From assembly GCA_965657945.1 (NCBI GenBank), contig CBFHPW010000006.1, positions 1 through 64,000 on the forward strand: a stretch of 64,000 bases of DNA, written 5' to 3'. The position numbers were made by a program, and so were the translations under genes. The notes under the pieces are model-generated. The model was not told where the DNA came from and did not search any database. It saw only the letters and a program-made list of their open reading frames with translations. This stretch comes from CAJJDF01 sp965657945 (GTDB taxonomy: Bacteria; Bacteroidota; Bacteroidia; Flavobacteriales_D; CAJJDF01). Below, piece after piece: positions 43,901-52,478 of the stretch (position 1 is the stretch's first letter; every line of letters starts with the position of its first letter).

Positions 43901-45297
43901 ATAGCTTTTCCTTCTATCAATTTAGGCTGGAAAGCTTGAATACCTAATCTGTGAAGAGTTGGGGCCCTGTTCAAAAGAACTGGGTGATTCTTCAATACGT
44001 TTTCCAAAATATCCCAAACAACAGGGTCTTTTGAATCAACAATTTTCTTTGCAGATTTAACAGTCTTTACAATTCCTCTTTCAATCATTTTTCGGATTAC
44101 AAAAGGCTTGTAAAGCTCGGCTGCCATGTCTTTTGGAATTCCACATTCGTGCAACTTCAAATTTGGTCCTACCACAATGACAGAACGTGCAGAATAATCT
44201 ACCCTTTTTCCAAGTAGGTTCTGTCTGAAACGTCCAGATTTTCCTTTCAATGAATCCGAAAGTGATTTCAAAGGTCTGTTACCATCCGCTTTTACTGCAC
44301 TAGATTTTCTTGAGTTATCAAATAAAGAATCTACAGATTCCTGCAACATTCTCTTTTCATTTCTCAAAATTACTTCTGGAGCTTTAATCTCGATCAATCG
44401 TTTTAAACGATTGTTTCTGATAATAACTCTTCTGTACAAATCATTCAAATCTGATGTGGCAAATCTTCCTCCGTCCAATGGTACCAATGGTCTCAATTCT
44501 GGTGGAATAACTGGAACAACTTTAACAATCATCCACTCAGGTCTGTTTTCAACAGCCTGGTTTACAGAGTTTCTCATTCCTTCAACAACTTGCAATCTTT
44601 TCAGCGCCTCCGCTTTTCTTTGTTGCGAGGTTTCTGTATTAGCTTGATGTCTTAGGTTATAAGACAATTCATCTAAATCCAATCCTTTTAACAAATCGAA
44701 AAGAGCTTCCGCTCCCATTTTTGCGATAAATTTATTTGGGTCAGAATCATCAAGATATAGGCTTTCTTTCGGTTGCTTTTCTAGAATATCTAAATATTCT
44801 TCTTCCGTAAGGAAATCCATAAATTGAACAGGTTCACCTTCAGCATTTATTGTTCCTGCAGCTTGAATTACAACGTATCTTTCATAGTAGATAATTTGAT
44901 TCAGCTTTTTTGTAGGTAATCCCAAAAGGTAACCAATTTTGTTTGGCAACGATTTGAAATACCATATGTGAGCTACTGGCACTACCAATTGGATGTGTCC
45001 AGTTCTTGTTCTTCTCACCTTTTTCTCAGTTACTTCTACTCCACATCTATCACATACAATTCCTTTGTACCTGATTCTCTTATATTTTCCACAGTAACAT
45101 TCGTAATCTTTTACTGGGCCAAAAATTCTTTCACAGAACAAACCATCTCTTTCTGGTTTGTATGTTCTGTAATTGATTGTTTCTGGTTTCAGTACTTCAC
45201 CATGCGAACTCTCCAAAATAGTTTCTGGAGAAGATAGACTAATGGTTATTTTATTGAACTTTTGAGGTTCTTGTTGGTTATTTTTCCTGTATGACAT
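40987..45297 (-). CDS. rpoC: DNA-directed RNA polymerase subunit beta'
   Basis: The beta' subunit forms the clamp and the catalytic Mg2+ site of RNA polymerase. The N-terminal zinc site (CYCGKYKRIRYKGIVCDRCG), the lid/rudder region and the absolutely conserved NADFDGDQMAVH are visible, as is the C-terminal zinc cluster CELKRGVCAKCYG. The 1436-residue length is normal for Bacteroidota. It starts 33 bp after rpoB and ends before a strong terminator. Confidence 0.98.
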   Translation of the reverse strand: MSYRKNNQQEPQKFNKITISLSSPETILESSHGEVLKPETINYRTYKPERDGLFCERIFGPVKDYECYCGKYKRIRYKGIVCDRCGVEVTEKKVRRTRTGHIQLVVPVAHIWYFKSLPNKIGYLLGLPTKKLNQIIYYERYVVIQAAGTINAEGEPVQFMDFLTEEEYLDILEKQPKESLYLDDSDPNKFIAKMGAEALFDLLKGLDLDELSYNLRHQANTETSQQRKAEALKRLQVVEGMRNSVNQAVENRPEWMIVKVVPVIPPELRPLVPLDGGRFATSDLNDLYRRVIIRNNRLKRLIEIKAPEVILRNEKRMLQESVDSLFDNSRKSSAVKADGNRPLKSLSDSLKGKSGRFRQNLLGKRVDYSARSVIVVGPNLKLHECGIPKDMAAELYKPFVIRKMIERGIVKTVKSAKKIVDSKDPVVWDILENVLKNHPVLLNRAPTLHRLGIQAFQPKLIEGKAIRLHPLVCTAFNADFDGDQMAVHLPLSNAAILEAQLLMLASHNILNPANGAPITVPSQDMVLGLYYITKQKRTTDEEIVKGEDKIFYSPEEVVIAYNEKKLDLHATIKVRTHDMEKGQAVTKLIETTCGRVLFNDLVPKEVGYINDVLTKKSLRDIIGRVLKICGVSKTAEFLDDIKEMGYTNAFKGGLSFNLDDIIIPVEKDILVNKAQDEVTDVMENYNMGLITNNERYNQIIDIWTHTNSRLTHILMDQLKNDMQGFNSIYMMFDSGARGSKEQIRQLSGMRGLMAKPQKSGATSQQIIENPILSNFKEGLSVLEYFISTHGARKGLADTALKTADAGYLTRRLVDVSQDVIINDEDCGTLRGINVTSLKKNDEEIESLYNRIVGRVSVFTLKHPKTEEVLVVEGDEITEETATAIVEADIDEVEVRSVLTCELKRGVCAKCYGRNLSTSRMVKVGETVGVIAAQSIGEPGTQLTLRTFHVGGTASNIADENSLQAKYEGKLDIDELKTIDTKDKEGNDITVVIGRSAEMKILDPKTGVTLATNNIPYGSFLKTPNGSSVQKGDVICTWDPYNAVIVSESKGSISFENIEEGITFREEVDEQTGFADKVITDSKDKKKIPVIRIMDSKKNVIKSYNIPVGAIINVDDNEKIESGRILVKIPRVSGKTGDITGGLPRITELFEARNPSNPAVVSEIDGIVSFGKIKRGKREIIIESRTGIVKKYAVSLSKHILVQENDFVRAGMQLSDGAITPKSILEIKGPTAVQEYIVNEVQEVYRLQGVKINDKHFEVIVRQMMRKVEIIDAGDTKFLEKQAADKIKFLEENDRIWGMKVVEDAGDSDVLKPGQIISARKLRDENSNLKRKDAQLVTARDAVAATSRPMLQGITRSSLQTDSFMSAASFQETTKVLNEAAVKGKVDYLKGLKENVIVGHLIPAGTGMRKYDNMEVVSTSVNEAEEVTEEVTEETEA

Positions 45298-45330
45298 AGG
45301 TTACAGTTATTTTAAAATGTGTAATAAAAA

Positions 45331-48300
45331 TTAATCTAAAGTAAGGGTCAATCCTAATCCTTTCAGCTCGTGCATAAGTACGTTGAAAGATTCTGGAATA
45401 CCTGGCTCAGGTATGTTGTCACCTTTTACGATAGCTTCATACGTTTTCATTCTTCCATAAACATCATCAGACTTAACTGTCAATATTTCTCTCAAAATGT
45501 GAGCTGCTCCAAATGCTTCAAGAGCCCATACTTCCATTTCTCCAAATCTTTGACCACCAAATTGCGCCTTACCTCCAAGTGGTTGTTGCGTAATCAATGA
45601 GTAGGGTCCAATAGATCTAGCATGCATCTTATCGTCAACCATGTGACTTAGTTTAAGCATGTAAATGATTCCTACAGTAGCTGGTTGATCAAATCTTTCT
45701 CCTGATCCACCATCGTACAAGTATGTCTTACCAAATCTTGGTACTCCCGCTTCATCTGTGTATCCATTTATCTGATCAATAGTAGCTCCGTCAAAAATTG
45801 GTGTAGCAAACTTCTTTCCAAGTTTTTCTCCTGCCCAACCTAACACAGTTTCATAAATCTGTCCTAAGTTCATTCTTGATGGTACACCAAGTGGATTCAG
45901 TACGATATCTACTGGAGTTCCGTCATCCAAGAATGGCATATCTTCATCCCTTACGATTCTCGATACAATCCCCTTGTTTCCGTGACGTCCTGCCATTTTA
46001 TCACCCACTTTTAGTTTTCTCTTCTTAGCAATGTAAACCTTCGCAAGTTTTACAATTCCATTTGGCAATTCATCTCCAACCGTTACTTTGAATTGTTTTC
46101 TTTTGAATGCTCCTAATAGGTCGTTTGCTTTGATACTAAAGTTGTGAAGTAGCTTGGCAATATTTGAATTGATTTCAGCATCCGAAGTCCAATTTTCTGA
46201 ACTAATGATAGTAAAGTCAATTTTCTCCAAATTCTTTGCTGTAATCTTGATTCCTTTTTTGATTACCTCCTCTTTGTAGTTATTGAAAATACCAGCACTT
46301 TTATTCGTGTCAATTAGTTTCAATAATTTCTCAATCAATACATTTTTCAAAGATGCGTAATCTTTGTTGTATTCAGCTTCTACTTCCAATAACAAGGCTT
46401 TATCAGCGGCCCTAGATTTTCTATCTTTTACAGCTCTTGAAAATAATTTCTTATTTACAACAACACCTCTTAATGAAGGGGAAGCTTTTAAGGAAGCATC
46501 TTTTACATCACCTGCTTTGTCTCCAAAAATTGCTCTTAGTAACTTTTCTTCAGGTGAAGGATCAGATTCTCCTTTTGGAGTAATCTTTCCAATCAAAATG
46601 TCTCCTTCTTTAATTTCAGCACCTTCTCTAATGATACCGTTTTCATCCAGATTCTTTGTTGCCTCTTCACTTACGTTTGGAATGTCAGATGTTAATTCTT
46701 CCAATCCTCTCTTCGTATCTCTCACATCCATGGTATACTCATCAATGTGCAAAGATGTAAAGACATCGTCTCTCACTACTCTTTCAGAAATTACGATAGC
46801 ATCCTCAAAGTTGTATCCTTTCCATGGCATAAATGCTACTTTCAAGTTTTGACCAATTGCCAATTCTCCTTTTTGCGTTGCATATCCTTCTGATAAAATC
46901 TGACCTTTCTTAACTTTCTGACCAACTTTTACCAATGGCTTTAGGTTAATACAAGTATTTTGATTTGTTTTTTGGAACTTAATTAAGTTGTACTCCTTCT
47001 TATCTCCATCAAAAGAAACCAATTTTTCGGTGTCGGTTCTCTTGTACTCAATTACAATTTTCTCTGCATCAACGTAATCTACTACCCCATCACCTTCAGC
47101 GTTGATAAGTGTTCTTGAATCTCTAGCTACCAATCCTTCAATTCCAGTTCCTACAATCGGAGAGTTTGGTACTAACAATGGCACAGCCTGACGTTGCATG
47201 TTGGATCCCATCAAGGCTCTGTTGGCATCATCATGCTCCAAGAATGGAATTAAGGACGCTGCAATTGAGGCTATTTGATTGGCACCAACATCCATATATT
47301 TCAATGTACCTGGGTCAACCAATGGGAAATCTCCTTCAAGTCTTGCTTTTACTTCATCAGTTTTAAAGTTACCTTTTTTATCAATTTCAGTGTTCAGCTG
47401 AGCAATAATAGTATTGTCTTCTTCCTCTGCACTCAAATATATAGGTCCTTTTTCTAACTGAACTTTACCTTTTTCAATCTCCCAATAGGGAGTTTCTATA
47501 AATCCAAGTTTGTTAATTTTTGCGTAAACGCACAAAGAAGAAATAAGACCAATGTTGGGTCCTTCTGGTGTTTCAATTGTACACAATCTTCCATAGTGAG
47601 TGTAGTGTACATCTCTTACCTCAAAACCTGCTCTTTCTCTCGATAAACCACCAGGTCCAAGGGCAGAAAGTCTTCTTTTGTGTGTTACCTCGGCCAATGG
47701 ATTCGTTTGATCCATGAACTGAGACAGTTGGTTTGTTCCAAAGAATGAATTGATAACAGACGATAAAGCTTTTGCGTTTATCAAATCTGCAGGCGTGAAC
47801 ACCTCATTATCTCTTACATTCATTCTTTCACGTATCGTTCTCGACATTCTAGCTAATCCTACTCCAAATTGGTTGTATAACTGCTCTCCTACCGTTCTTA
47901 CACGTCTGTTACTCAAGTGATCGATATCATCAATTTCTGCCTTAGCATTTATCAATTCTATCAAATACTTGATTATATTAATGATATCTTCTCTAGTCAA
48001 GACTCTTTGGTCCATTCCTAAATCTGTACCTAATTTCTTATTAATTCTATATCTTCCTACTTCCCCTAAATCATACCTTGCCTCTGAGAAAAATAATTTA
48101 TCAATTACTCCTCTTGCTGTATCAATGTCTGGTGGTTCAGCATTACGCAGTTGTCTATAGATATGTTCAACGGCTTCTTTTTCAGAATTAGAAGTATCTT
48201 TTTGAAGTGTATTGTAAATAATCGAGAAGTTAGAAGCGGTAATATCTTCCTTGTTAATGATAATTTTCTTTACACCTTCTTCAATGATTAAATCAATATT

Positions 48301-49143
48301 TTCTTCCGTAAGAACGATGTCTCTATCAAGAACTACCTCATTTCTTTCTATCGATACAACTTCACCGGTATCTTCATCTACGAAATCTTCTACCCAAGTT
48401 TTTAAAACTCTTGCAGCCAATTTAGATCCAACCAATTTTTTCTTTGAAGATTTACTTACACTTACTTCGTGAGCAAGGTCAAAAATCTCTAAAATATCTT
48501 TATCAGTTTCAAATCCAATAGCCCTTAGTAAGGTAGTAACAGGAAGCTTCTTCTTTCTGTCTATGTATGCATACAGGATATCATTAATATCTGTAGCAAA
48601 TTCAATCCAAGAACCTTTAAAAGGAATTACTCTTGCCGAGTACAATTTGGTACCATTGGCGTGAGTACTATGCCCAAAGAAAACCCCTGGTGATCTATGA
48701 AGTTGTGAAACTATTACACGTTCAGCACCATTGATTATAAACGAACCTTTTGGCGACATGTAAGGAATAGTTCCTAAATATACATCCTGAACAATCGTTT
48801 CGAAATCCTCATGTTCTGGATCTGTACAATATAATTTTAATTTTGCTTTCAGAGGAACACTGTAAGTTAATCCTCTATCGATACACTCCGTAATGGAGTA
48901 ACGTGGTGGATCCACGAAATAATCGATGAATTCCAATACGAATTGGTTTCTAGTATCCGTAATTGGGAAATTTTCACTAAACACCTTGAAGAGACCTTCG
49001 TCTGCTCTTCTGTCTGGTGCTGTTTCTAGTTGAAAAAAGTTTGTAAATGATTCCAATTGAATTTCTAAGAAATCCGGGTAATCAAATTTGTTGTGATTAG
49101 AAGAGAAGTTTACTCTTATTGGGTCGAACTTTATATTAGCCAT
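45331..49143 (-). CDS. rpoB: DNA-directed RNA polymerase subunit beta
   Basis: The beta subunit is 1270 residues long. Clear signatures include the rifampicin-site region FFGTNQLSQFMDQTNPLAEV, then KRRLSALGPGGLSRERAGFEVRD in part, VHYTHYGRLCTIETPEGPNIG in part, and the C-terminal GQRFGEMEVWALEAFGAAH. It carries the usual wild-type-looking residues in the rifampicin region (DQTNPL, HKRRLSALG). Position and strand follow rplL in the conserved order, with an attenuating hairpin in between. Confidence 0.98.
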   Translation of the reverse strand: MANIKFDPIRVNFSSNHNKFDYPDFLEIQLESFTNFFQLETAPDRRADEGLFKVFSENFPITDTRNQFVLEFIDYFVDPPRYSITECIDRGLTYSVPLKAKLKLYCTDPEHEDFETIVQDVYLGTIPYMSPKGSFIINGAERVIVSQLHRSPGVFFGHSTHANGTKLYSARVIPFKGSWIEFATDINDILYAYIDRKKKLPVTTLLRAIGFETDKDILEIFDLAHEVSVSKSSKKKLVGSKLAARVLKTWVEDFVDEDTGEVVSIERNEVVLDRDIVLTEENIDLIIEEGVKKIIINKEDITASNFSIIYNTLQKDTSNSEKEAVEHIYRQLRNAEPPDIDTARGVIDKLFFSEARYDLGEVGRYRINKKLGTDLGMDQRVLTREDIINIIKYLIELINAKAEIDDIDHLSNRRVRTVGEQLYNQFGVGLARMSRTIRERMNVRDNEVFTPADLINAKALSSVINSFFGTNQLSQFMDQTNPLAEVTHKRRLSALGPGGLSRERAGFEVRDVHYTHYGRLCTIETPEGPNIGLISSLCVYAKINKLGFIETPYWEIEKGKVQLEKGPIYLSAEEEDNTIIAQLNTEIDKKGNFKTDEVKARLEGDFPLVDPGTLKYMDVGANQIASIAASLIPFLEHDDANRALMGSNMQRQAVPLLVPNSPIVGTGIEGLVARDSRTLINAEGDGVVDYVDAEKIVIEYKRTDTEKLVSFDGDKKEYNLIKFQKTNQNTCINLKPLVKVGQKVKKGQILSEGYATQKGELAIGQNLKVAFMPWKGYNFEDAIVISERVVRDDVFTSLHIDEYTMDVRDTKRGLEELTSDIPNVSEEATKNLDENGIIREGAEIKEGDILIGKITPKGESDPSPEEKLLRAIFGDKAGDVKDASLKASPSLRGVVVNKKLFSRAVKDRKSRAADKALLLEVEAEYNKDYASLKNVLIEKLLKLIDTNKSAGIFNNYKEEVIKKGIKITAKNLEKIDFTIISSENWTSDAEINSNIAKLLHNFSIKANDLLGAFKRKQFKVTVGDELPNGIVKLAKVYIAKKRKLKVGDKMAGRHGNKGIVSRIVRDEDMPFLDDGTPVDIVLNPLGVPSRMNLGQIYETVLGWAGEKLGKKFATPIFDGATIDQINGYTDEAGVPRFGKTYLYDGGSGERFDQPATVGIIYMLKLSHMVDDKMHARSIGPYSLITQQPLGGKAQFGGQRFGEMEVWALEAFGAAHILREILTVKSDDVYGRMKTYEAIVKGDNIPEPGIPESFNVLMHELKGLGLTLTLD

Positions 49144-49282
49144 GTAAAATTGTTGATTTAAATCCTTTTATTCTAAATCTTGCTGATTAAACTCTGAGCT
49201 TAATCACTGATTATAAGTTTCTTAGAATCAGTTTATTCTTTATTGCTACTCTCTACAAAAAAATGGTTCTTATAGAAACAAC

Positions 49283-49313
49283 AAAAGGTTTAGATGCATA
49301 AAGCACCTAAACC
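49283..49313 (-). terminator. Attenuator-like hairpin between rplL and rpoB
   Basis: On the minus strand GGTTTAGGTGC pairs with GCATCTAAACC (one G-U pair) and is followed by TTTTG. The weak T-run suggests partial termination between the ribosomal protein and polymerase genes. Confidence 0.65.
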
Positions 49314-49335
49314 ATTAGTGTTTTTAAGTAGTAAA

Positions 49336-49710
49336 TTACTTAATCTCAACTTCAGCACCAGCTTCTTCGAGAGATTTTTTCAATCCTTCAGCTTCGTCCT
49401 TAGCGATTCCTTCTTTGATAGTGTTTGGTGCACCATCAACCATATCTTTTGCTTCTTTCAATCCTAAACCAGTCAATTCTTTTACCAATTTTACAACTGC
49501 TAATTTAGAACCACCTGCTGCTTTCAAGATTACATCGAATTCAGTTTTTTCTTCTGCTGCATCAGCTCCACCTGCTGCTGGTCCTGCAACTACTGCTGCT
49601 GCCGCTGCTGGTTCAATGTTGTACTCATCTTTCAAGATTGTTGCCAATTCTTGAACGTCTTTTACAGTTAGGTTTACTAATTCTTCTGCTAATTTTGCTA
49701 AATCTGCCAT
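49336..49710 (-). CDS. rplL: 50S ribosomal protein L7/L12
   Basis: This acidic 124-residue stalk protein recruits translation factors. The N-terminal dimerisation helix (LAEELVNLTVKDVQELATIL), an Ala/Gly-rich hinge (about 38-53) and the globular C-terminal domain (FDVILKAAGGSKLAVVKLVK, then GLGLKEAKDMVDGAP) are all visible. It follows rplJ by 92 bp in the standard order. Confidence 0.98.
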   Translation of the reverse strand: MADLAKLAEELVNLTVKDVQELATILKDEYNIEPAAAAAVVAGPAAGGADAAEEKTEFDVILKAAGGSKLAVVKLVKELTGLGLKEAKDMVDGAPNTIKEGIAKDEAEGLKKSLEEAGAEVEIK

Positions 49711-49802
49711 TTTTTATTTTTTTATTGTGTGTTATTCTATTTATTTAATATCCTTGAGAGAAGCATCCGTTATTTCAACAGAACTCAAGAAAAATTCTTT
49801 AT

Positions 49803-50321
49803 TTATCTTTCACCTAAAGTTTTAACAAGACCTGCAATTGTGCTTCCTCCCGAATTAAGGGCAGAAATAACATTTTTAGCAGGTGATTGAAGAAGTGTGA
49901 TGACATCTCCAATAAGCTCCTCTTTAGATTTAAGGGCAACTAATGTATCGATTTGATCATCTCCTACAAAAATAGCTTCTTCTACAAAAGCTCCTTTTAA
50001 AATAGGCTTGTCACTTTTCTTTCTGAATTCCTTGATAATTTTTGCAGGCTCATTCCCTTTCTCGCTTATCATTAAAGAGGTTTGACCCTTCAATAAATCA
50101 TAAAATGGAGACATGTCTTTCCCCTCAATATTCTCAAGAGCTTTCTTCACCAAAGTATTTTTAACTACTTCCAAAGAAACTTCCCCCTTGAAACATCTTC
50201 TTCTCAATTTACTTGTTTCATCAGCACTAAGTTCTGATGTGTCAGCCAAATAAAAGATACTTGCATTACTAATCTTATCAGTTAAGTATGCTATTTGTTT
50301 ACTTTTTTCGTCTTTATTCAT
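49803..50321 (-). CDS. rplJ: 50S ribosomal protein L10
   Basis: L10 is the base of the ribosomal stalk that carries L7/L12. The 172-residue sequence has the usual start NKDEKSKQIAYLTDKISNAS and the segment LRRRCFKGEVSLEVVKNTLV. It starts 10 bp after rplA. That gap leaves no room for the L10 leader RNA seen in other phyla, so autoregulation of that type would have to act elsewhere. Confidence 0.96.
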   Translation of the reverse strand: MNKDEKSKQIAYLTDKISNASIFYLADTSELSADETSKLRRRCFKGEVSLEVVKNTLVKKALENIEGKDMSPFYDLLKGQTSLMISEKGNEPAKIIKEFRKKSDKPILKGAFVEEAIFVGDDQIDTLVALKSKEELIGDVITLLQSPAKNVISALNSGGSTIAGLVKTLGER

Positions 50322-50331
50322 TGCTGTTTTT

Positions 50332-51012
50332 TTAAATAGAACTTACGTCCACATTAATACTCGGACTCATTGTAGATGACATGTAAATACTTTTTACGTA
50401 CTGACCTTTAGCAGATGCCGGCTTCAGTTTTACAATTGTATCTATCAACTCTTTTGCATTCCCAAAAATATTATCTCCTGAGAAAGATGCTTTTCCAATT
50501 AAAGTATGAATAATTCCAAATTTATCTACTTTGAAATCAATTTTTCCTCCTTTTGAATCTTTCACAGCTTTCGCTACGTCCATAGTAACTGTTCCTGTTT
50601 TTGGATTTGGCATTAAGTTTCTTGGTCCTAGGATTCTTCCTAAAGCACCAATTTTACCCATTACGTTCGGAGTAGAAATGATTACATCTACATCTGTCCA
50701 GCCACCTTTGATTTTTTCGATATACTCATCTAATCCTACGAAATCAGCACCTGCTTCTTTTGCTTCTGCTTCTTTGTCAGGAGTACACAAAACCAAAACC
50801 TTCATATCTTTCCCAGTTCCGTTTGGAAGTGAAACACTTCCTCTCACCATTTGGTCAGCTTTTCTAGGGTCAACATTTAGCCTGATTGCTACATCAACTG
50901 TTGCATCAAATTTTACTGTCGTAATTTCCTTAATTAAATTACTCGCATCTTTTAAAGAATAGGACTTTTCCAAGTCATATTTCTCCAAAATTGCTCTTTT
51001 TGCTTTTGACAT
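50332..51012 (-). CDS. rplA: 50S ribosomal protein L1
   Basis: L1 binds 23S rRNA at the mobile stalk and often represses its own operon. The 226 residues include VDVAIRLNVDPRKADQMVRG, GSVSLPNGTGK and GRILGPRNLMPNPKTGTVT, which are diagnostic. It sits between rplK and rplJ with gaps of 16 and 10 bp. Confidence 0.97.
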   Translation of the reverse strand: MSKAKRAILEKYDLEKSYSLKDASNLIKEITTVKFDATVDVAIRLNVDPRKADQMVRGSVSLPNGTGKDMKVLVLCTPDKEAEAKEAGADFVGLDEYIEKIKGGWTDVDVIISTPNVMGKIGALGRILGPRNLMPNPKTGTVTMDVAKAVKDSKGGKIDFKVDKFGIIHTLIGKASFSGDNIFGNAKELIDTIVKLKPASAKGQYVKSIYMSSTMSPSINVDVSSI

Positions 51013-51028
51013 TTGTTATTATTTATGA

Positions 51029-51475
51029 TTAATTATTGCTCCATGGTGGAGTTCCTTGTACCGTTAATCCCATGCTTCTTGCTGTTCCTGCTACCATTCT
51101 CATTGCTGATTCGATCACGAAACAGTTTAGATCAGGCATCTTGTCTTCTGCAATTGCTTTTACTTGTTCCCAAGTTACTTTACCCACTTTTACTCTGTTC
51201 GGCTCAGCTGACCCAGATTTAAGTTTTGCTGCTTCCAGTAATTGAACTGCCGCCGGTGGGGTTTTAATTACGAAATCGAAGGATTTATCCGAGTATACCG
51301 TAATTACTGCAGGAAGTACTTTTCCTGGTTTATCTTGGGTTCTCGCATTAAACTGCTTACAGAATTCCATGATATTAACACCTTTTGCTCCTAATGCAGG
51401 TCCAACTGGTGGGGAAGGATTCGCAGCTCCTCCTCTGATTTGTAGTTTAATTAAACCACTTACTTCTTTAGCCAT
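51029..51475 (-). CDS. rplK: 50S ribosomal protein L11
   Basis: L11 is at the base of the stalk near the GTPase centre. Motifs: IKLQIRGGAANPSPPVGPAL, GVNIMEFCKQFNART and GTARSMGLTVQG near the C-terminus. Length is 148 residues. It starts 11 bp after nusG. Confidence 0.97.
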   Translation of the reverse strand: MAKEVSGLIKLQIRGGAANPSPPVGPALGAKGVNIMEFCKQFNARTQDKPGKVLPAVITVYSDKSFDFVIKTPPAAVQLLEAAKLKSGSAEPNRVKVGKVTWEQVKAIAEDKMPDLNCFVIESAMRMVAGTARSMGLTVQGTPPWSNN

Positions 51476-51486
51476 CTTTTAGTTAA

Positions 51487-52020
51487 TTATTGCTTTTCTA
51501 CTTGCATGTAATTCAATTCAACAGGAGTTTTCCTACCAAATATCTTTATCATGATTTTTAATTTCTTCTTTTCTTCGTTTACTTCTTCAATGATTCCATC
51601 AAATTTGTTGAAAGGACCATCGGTTACAGTGACACTTTCTCCTACCTGGAAATCGATCGTTGCTTGGTCTTCTAAATCAATAGAATCGTCTGCATGACCT
51701 AAAATTCTGTTTACTTCACTTTCTCTAAGAGCTGATGGATCTCCTCCTTTTTCAAGTCCGAGGAATCCCATTACGTTTGGTATACTTTTAATTAAGTGCT
51801 TTACCTCTCCCTGAAGATTTGTTTGAACCATAATACAACCAGGCAACAAACTTTTTTCTTTTACAATCTTTTTTCCGTCTTTGATTTGAATGACTCTTTC
51901 CATTGGCACGATTACCTGACCAATGTAAGACGACATATTCAACCTTTCGATTTCAATATCCAAATACTCCTTAGATTTCTTCTCTTTACCTGTTACGGTT
52001 TTCACTATATACCACTTCAT
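51487..52020 (-). CDS. nusG: Transcription termination/antitermination factor NusG
   Basis: NusG binds RNA polymerase and couples it to Rho or ribosomes. The NGN domain starts MKWYIVKTVTGKEKKSKEYL and the KOW domain contains VGESVTVTDGPFNKFDGIIE. I use the ATG at 52020 (177 residues); the longer frame needs a TTG inside the secE overlap. It starts 4 bp after the secE stop. Confidence 0.95.
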   Translation of the reverse strand: MKWYIVKTVTGKEKKSKEYLDIEIERLNMSSYIGQVIVPMERVIQIKDGKKIVKEKSLLPGCIMVQTNLQGEVKHLIKSIPNVMGFLGLEKGGDPSALRESEVNRILGHADDSIDLEDQATIDFQVGESVTVTDGPFNKFDGIIEEVNEEKKKLKIMIKIFGRKTPVELNYMQVEKQ

Positions 52021-52024
52021 AAGT

Positions 52025-52240
52025 TTATCCAATAAATTGGTAAATAAATCCTAACACACCTTTCCATCCTCCTACGTTGATACCGAAAGTAAAATCCATT
52101 AACCAAACAAGAATAGAAACAATCGCAGATGCGATTAGTACAACAAACGAACTATTTTGAAGTTCTGACCAAGTTGGCCATGTTACTTTTTCGAATAGTT
52201 CAGAAACTACTTCTTGTATGTATGTTCTAATTTTAACCAT
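52025..52240 (-). CDS. secE: Preprotein translocase subunit SecE
   Basis: This 71-residue, single-membrane-helix form of SecE clamps SecY in the translocon. An amphipathic segment (YIQEVVSELFEKVTWPTWSE, including the conserved VTWPTW) precedes the membrane helix (SSFVVLIASAIVSILVWLMD). It lies just upstream of nusG, as in most bacteria. Confidence 0.95.
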   Translation of the reverse strand: MVKIRTYIQEVVSELFEKVTWPTWSELQNSSFVVLIASAIVSILVWLMDFTFGINVGGWKGVLGFIYQFIG

Positions 52241-52338
52241 TTCTTATTTGTTCAACTATTACTAGTTTGTTAATTCAATTAAGCTTACCGATAAAACTTA
52301 ACTAGGTATTAATTCCATGCAGAACTAACCTCTTTGAG

Positions 52339-52411
52339 CACGGGTGGAGAGACTCGAACTCCCGGCACCTGGTTTTGGAGACCAGTGCTCTACCAGCTGA
52401 GCTACACCCGT
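52339..52411 (-). tRNA. tRNA-Trp (CCA)
   Basis: The minus strand forms a full cloverleaf: acceptor ACGGGTG/CACCCGT, D-arm GCTC/GAGC, anticodon stem CTGGT/ACCAG with loop CTCCAAA (anticodon CCA) and T-arm GGGAG/CTCTC. The discriminator is G73. CCA is not encoded. It lies between tuf and secE. Confidence 0.95.
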
Positions 52412-52420
52412 AAAAATAGC

Positions 52421-52454
52421 AAAACAATTCCAGCCTTAGAAAAGACTGGAATTG
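52421..52454 (-). terminator. Terminator of tuf
   Basis: CAATTCCAG pairs with CTGGAATTG (52425-52433 with 52446-52454), extended inward past one mismatch. On the minus strand it is followed by TTTTG. Confidence 0.7.
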
Positions 52455-52478
52455 CTAACTATTGTATAAGTGTAATTC

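Noticed and set aside
41500..45297. CRISPR-like or other repeat arrays in the long rpoBC region and elsewhere
   Set aside because: No regularly spaced direct repeats were seen; the region is ordinary coding sequence.
46364..46852. Plus-strand 162-codon open frame inside rpoB
   Set aside because: Antisense shadow of a highly conserved gene with low-complexity Ser/Phe composition.
50322..50331. L10 leader RNA before rplJ
   Set aside because: Only 10 bp separate rplA and rplJ, so a leader structure cannot fit.
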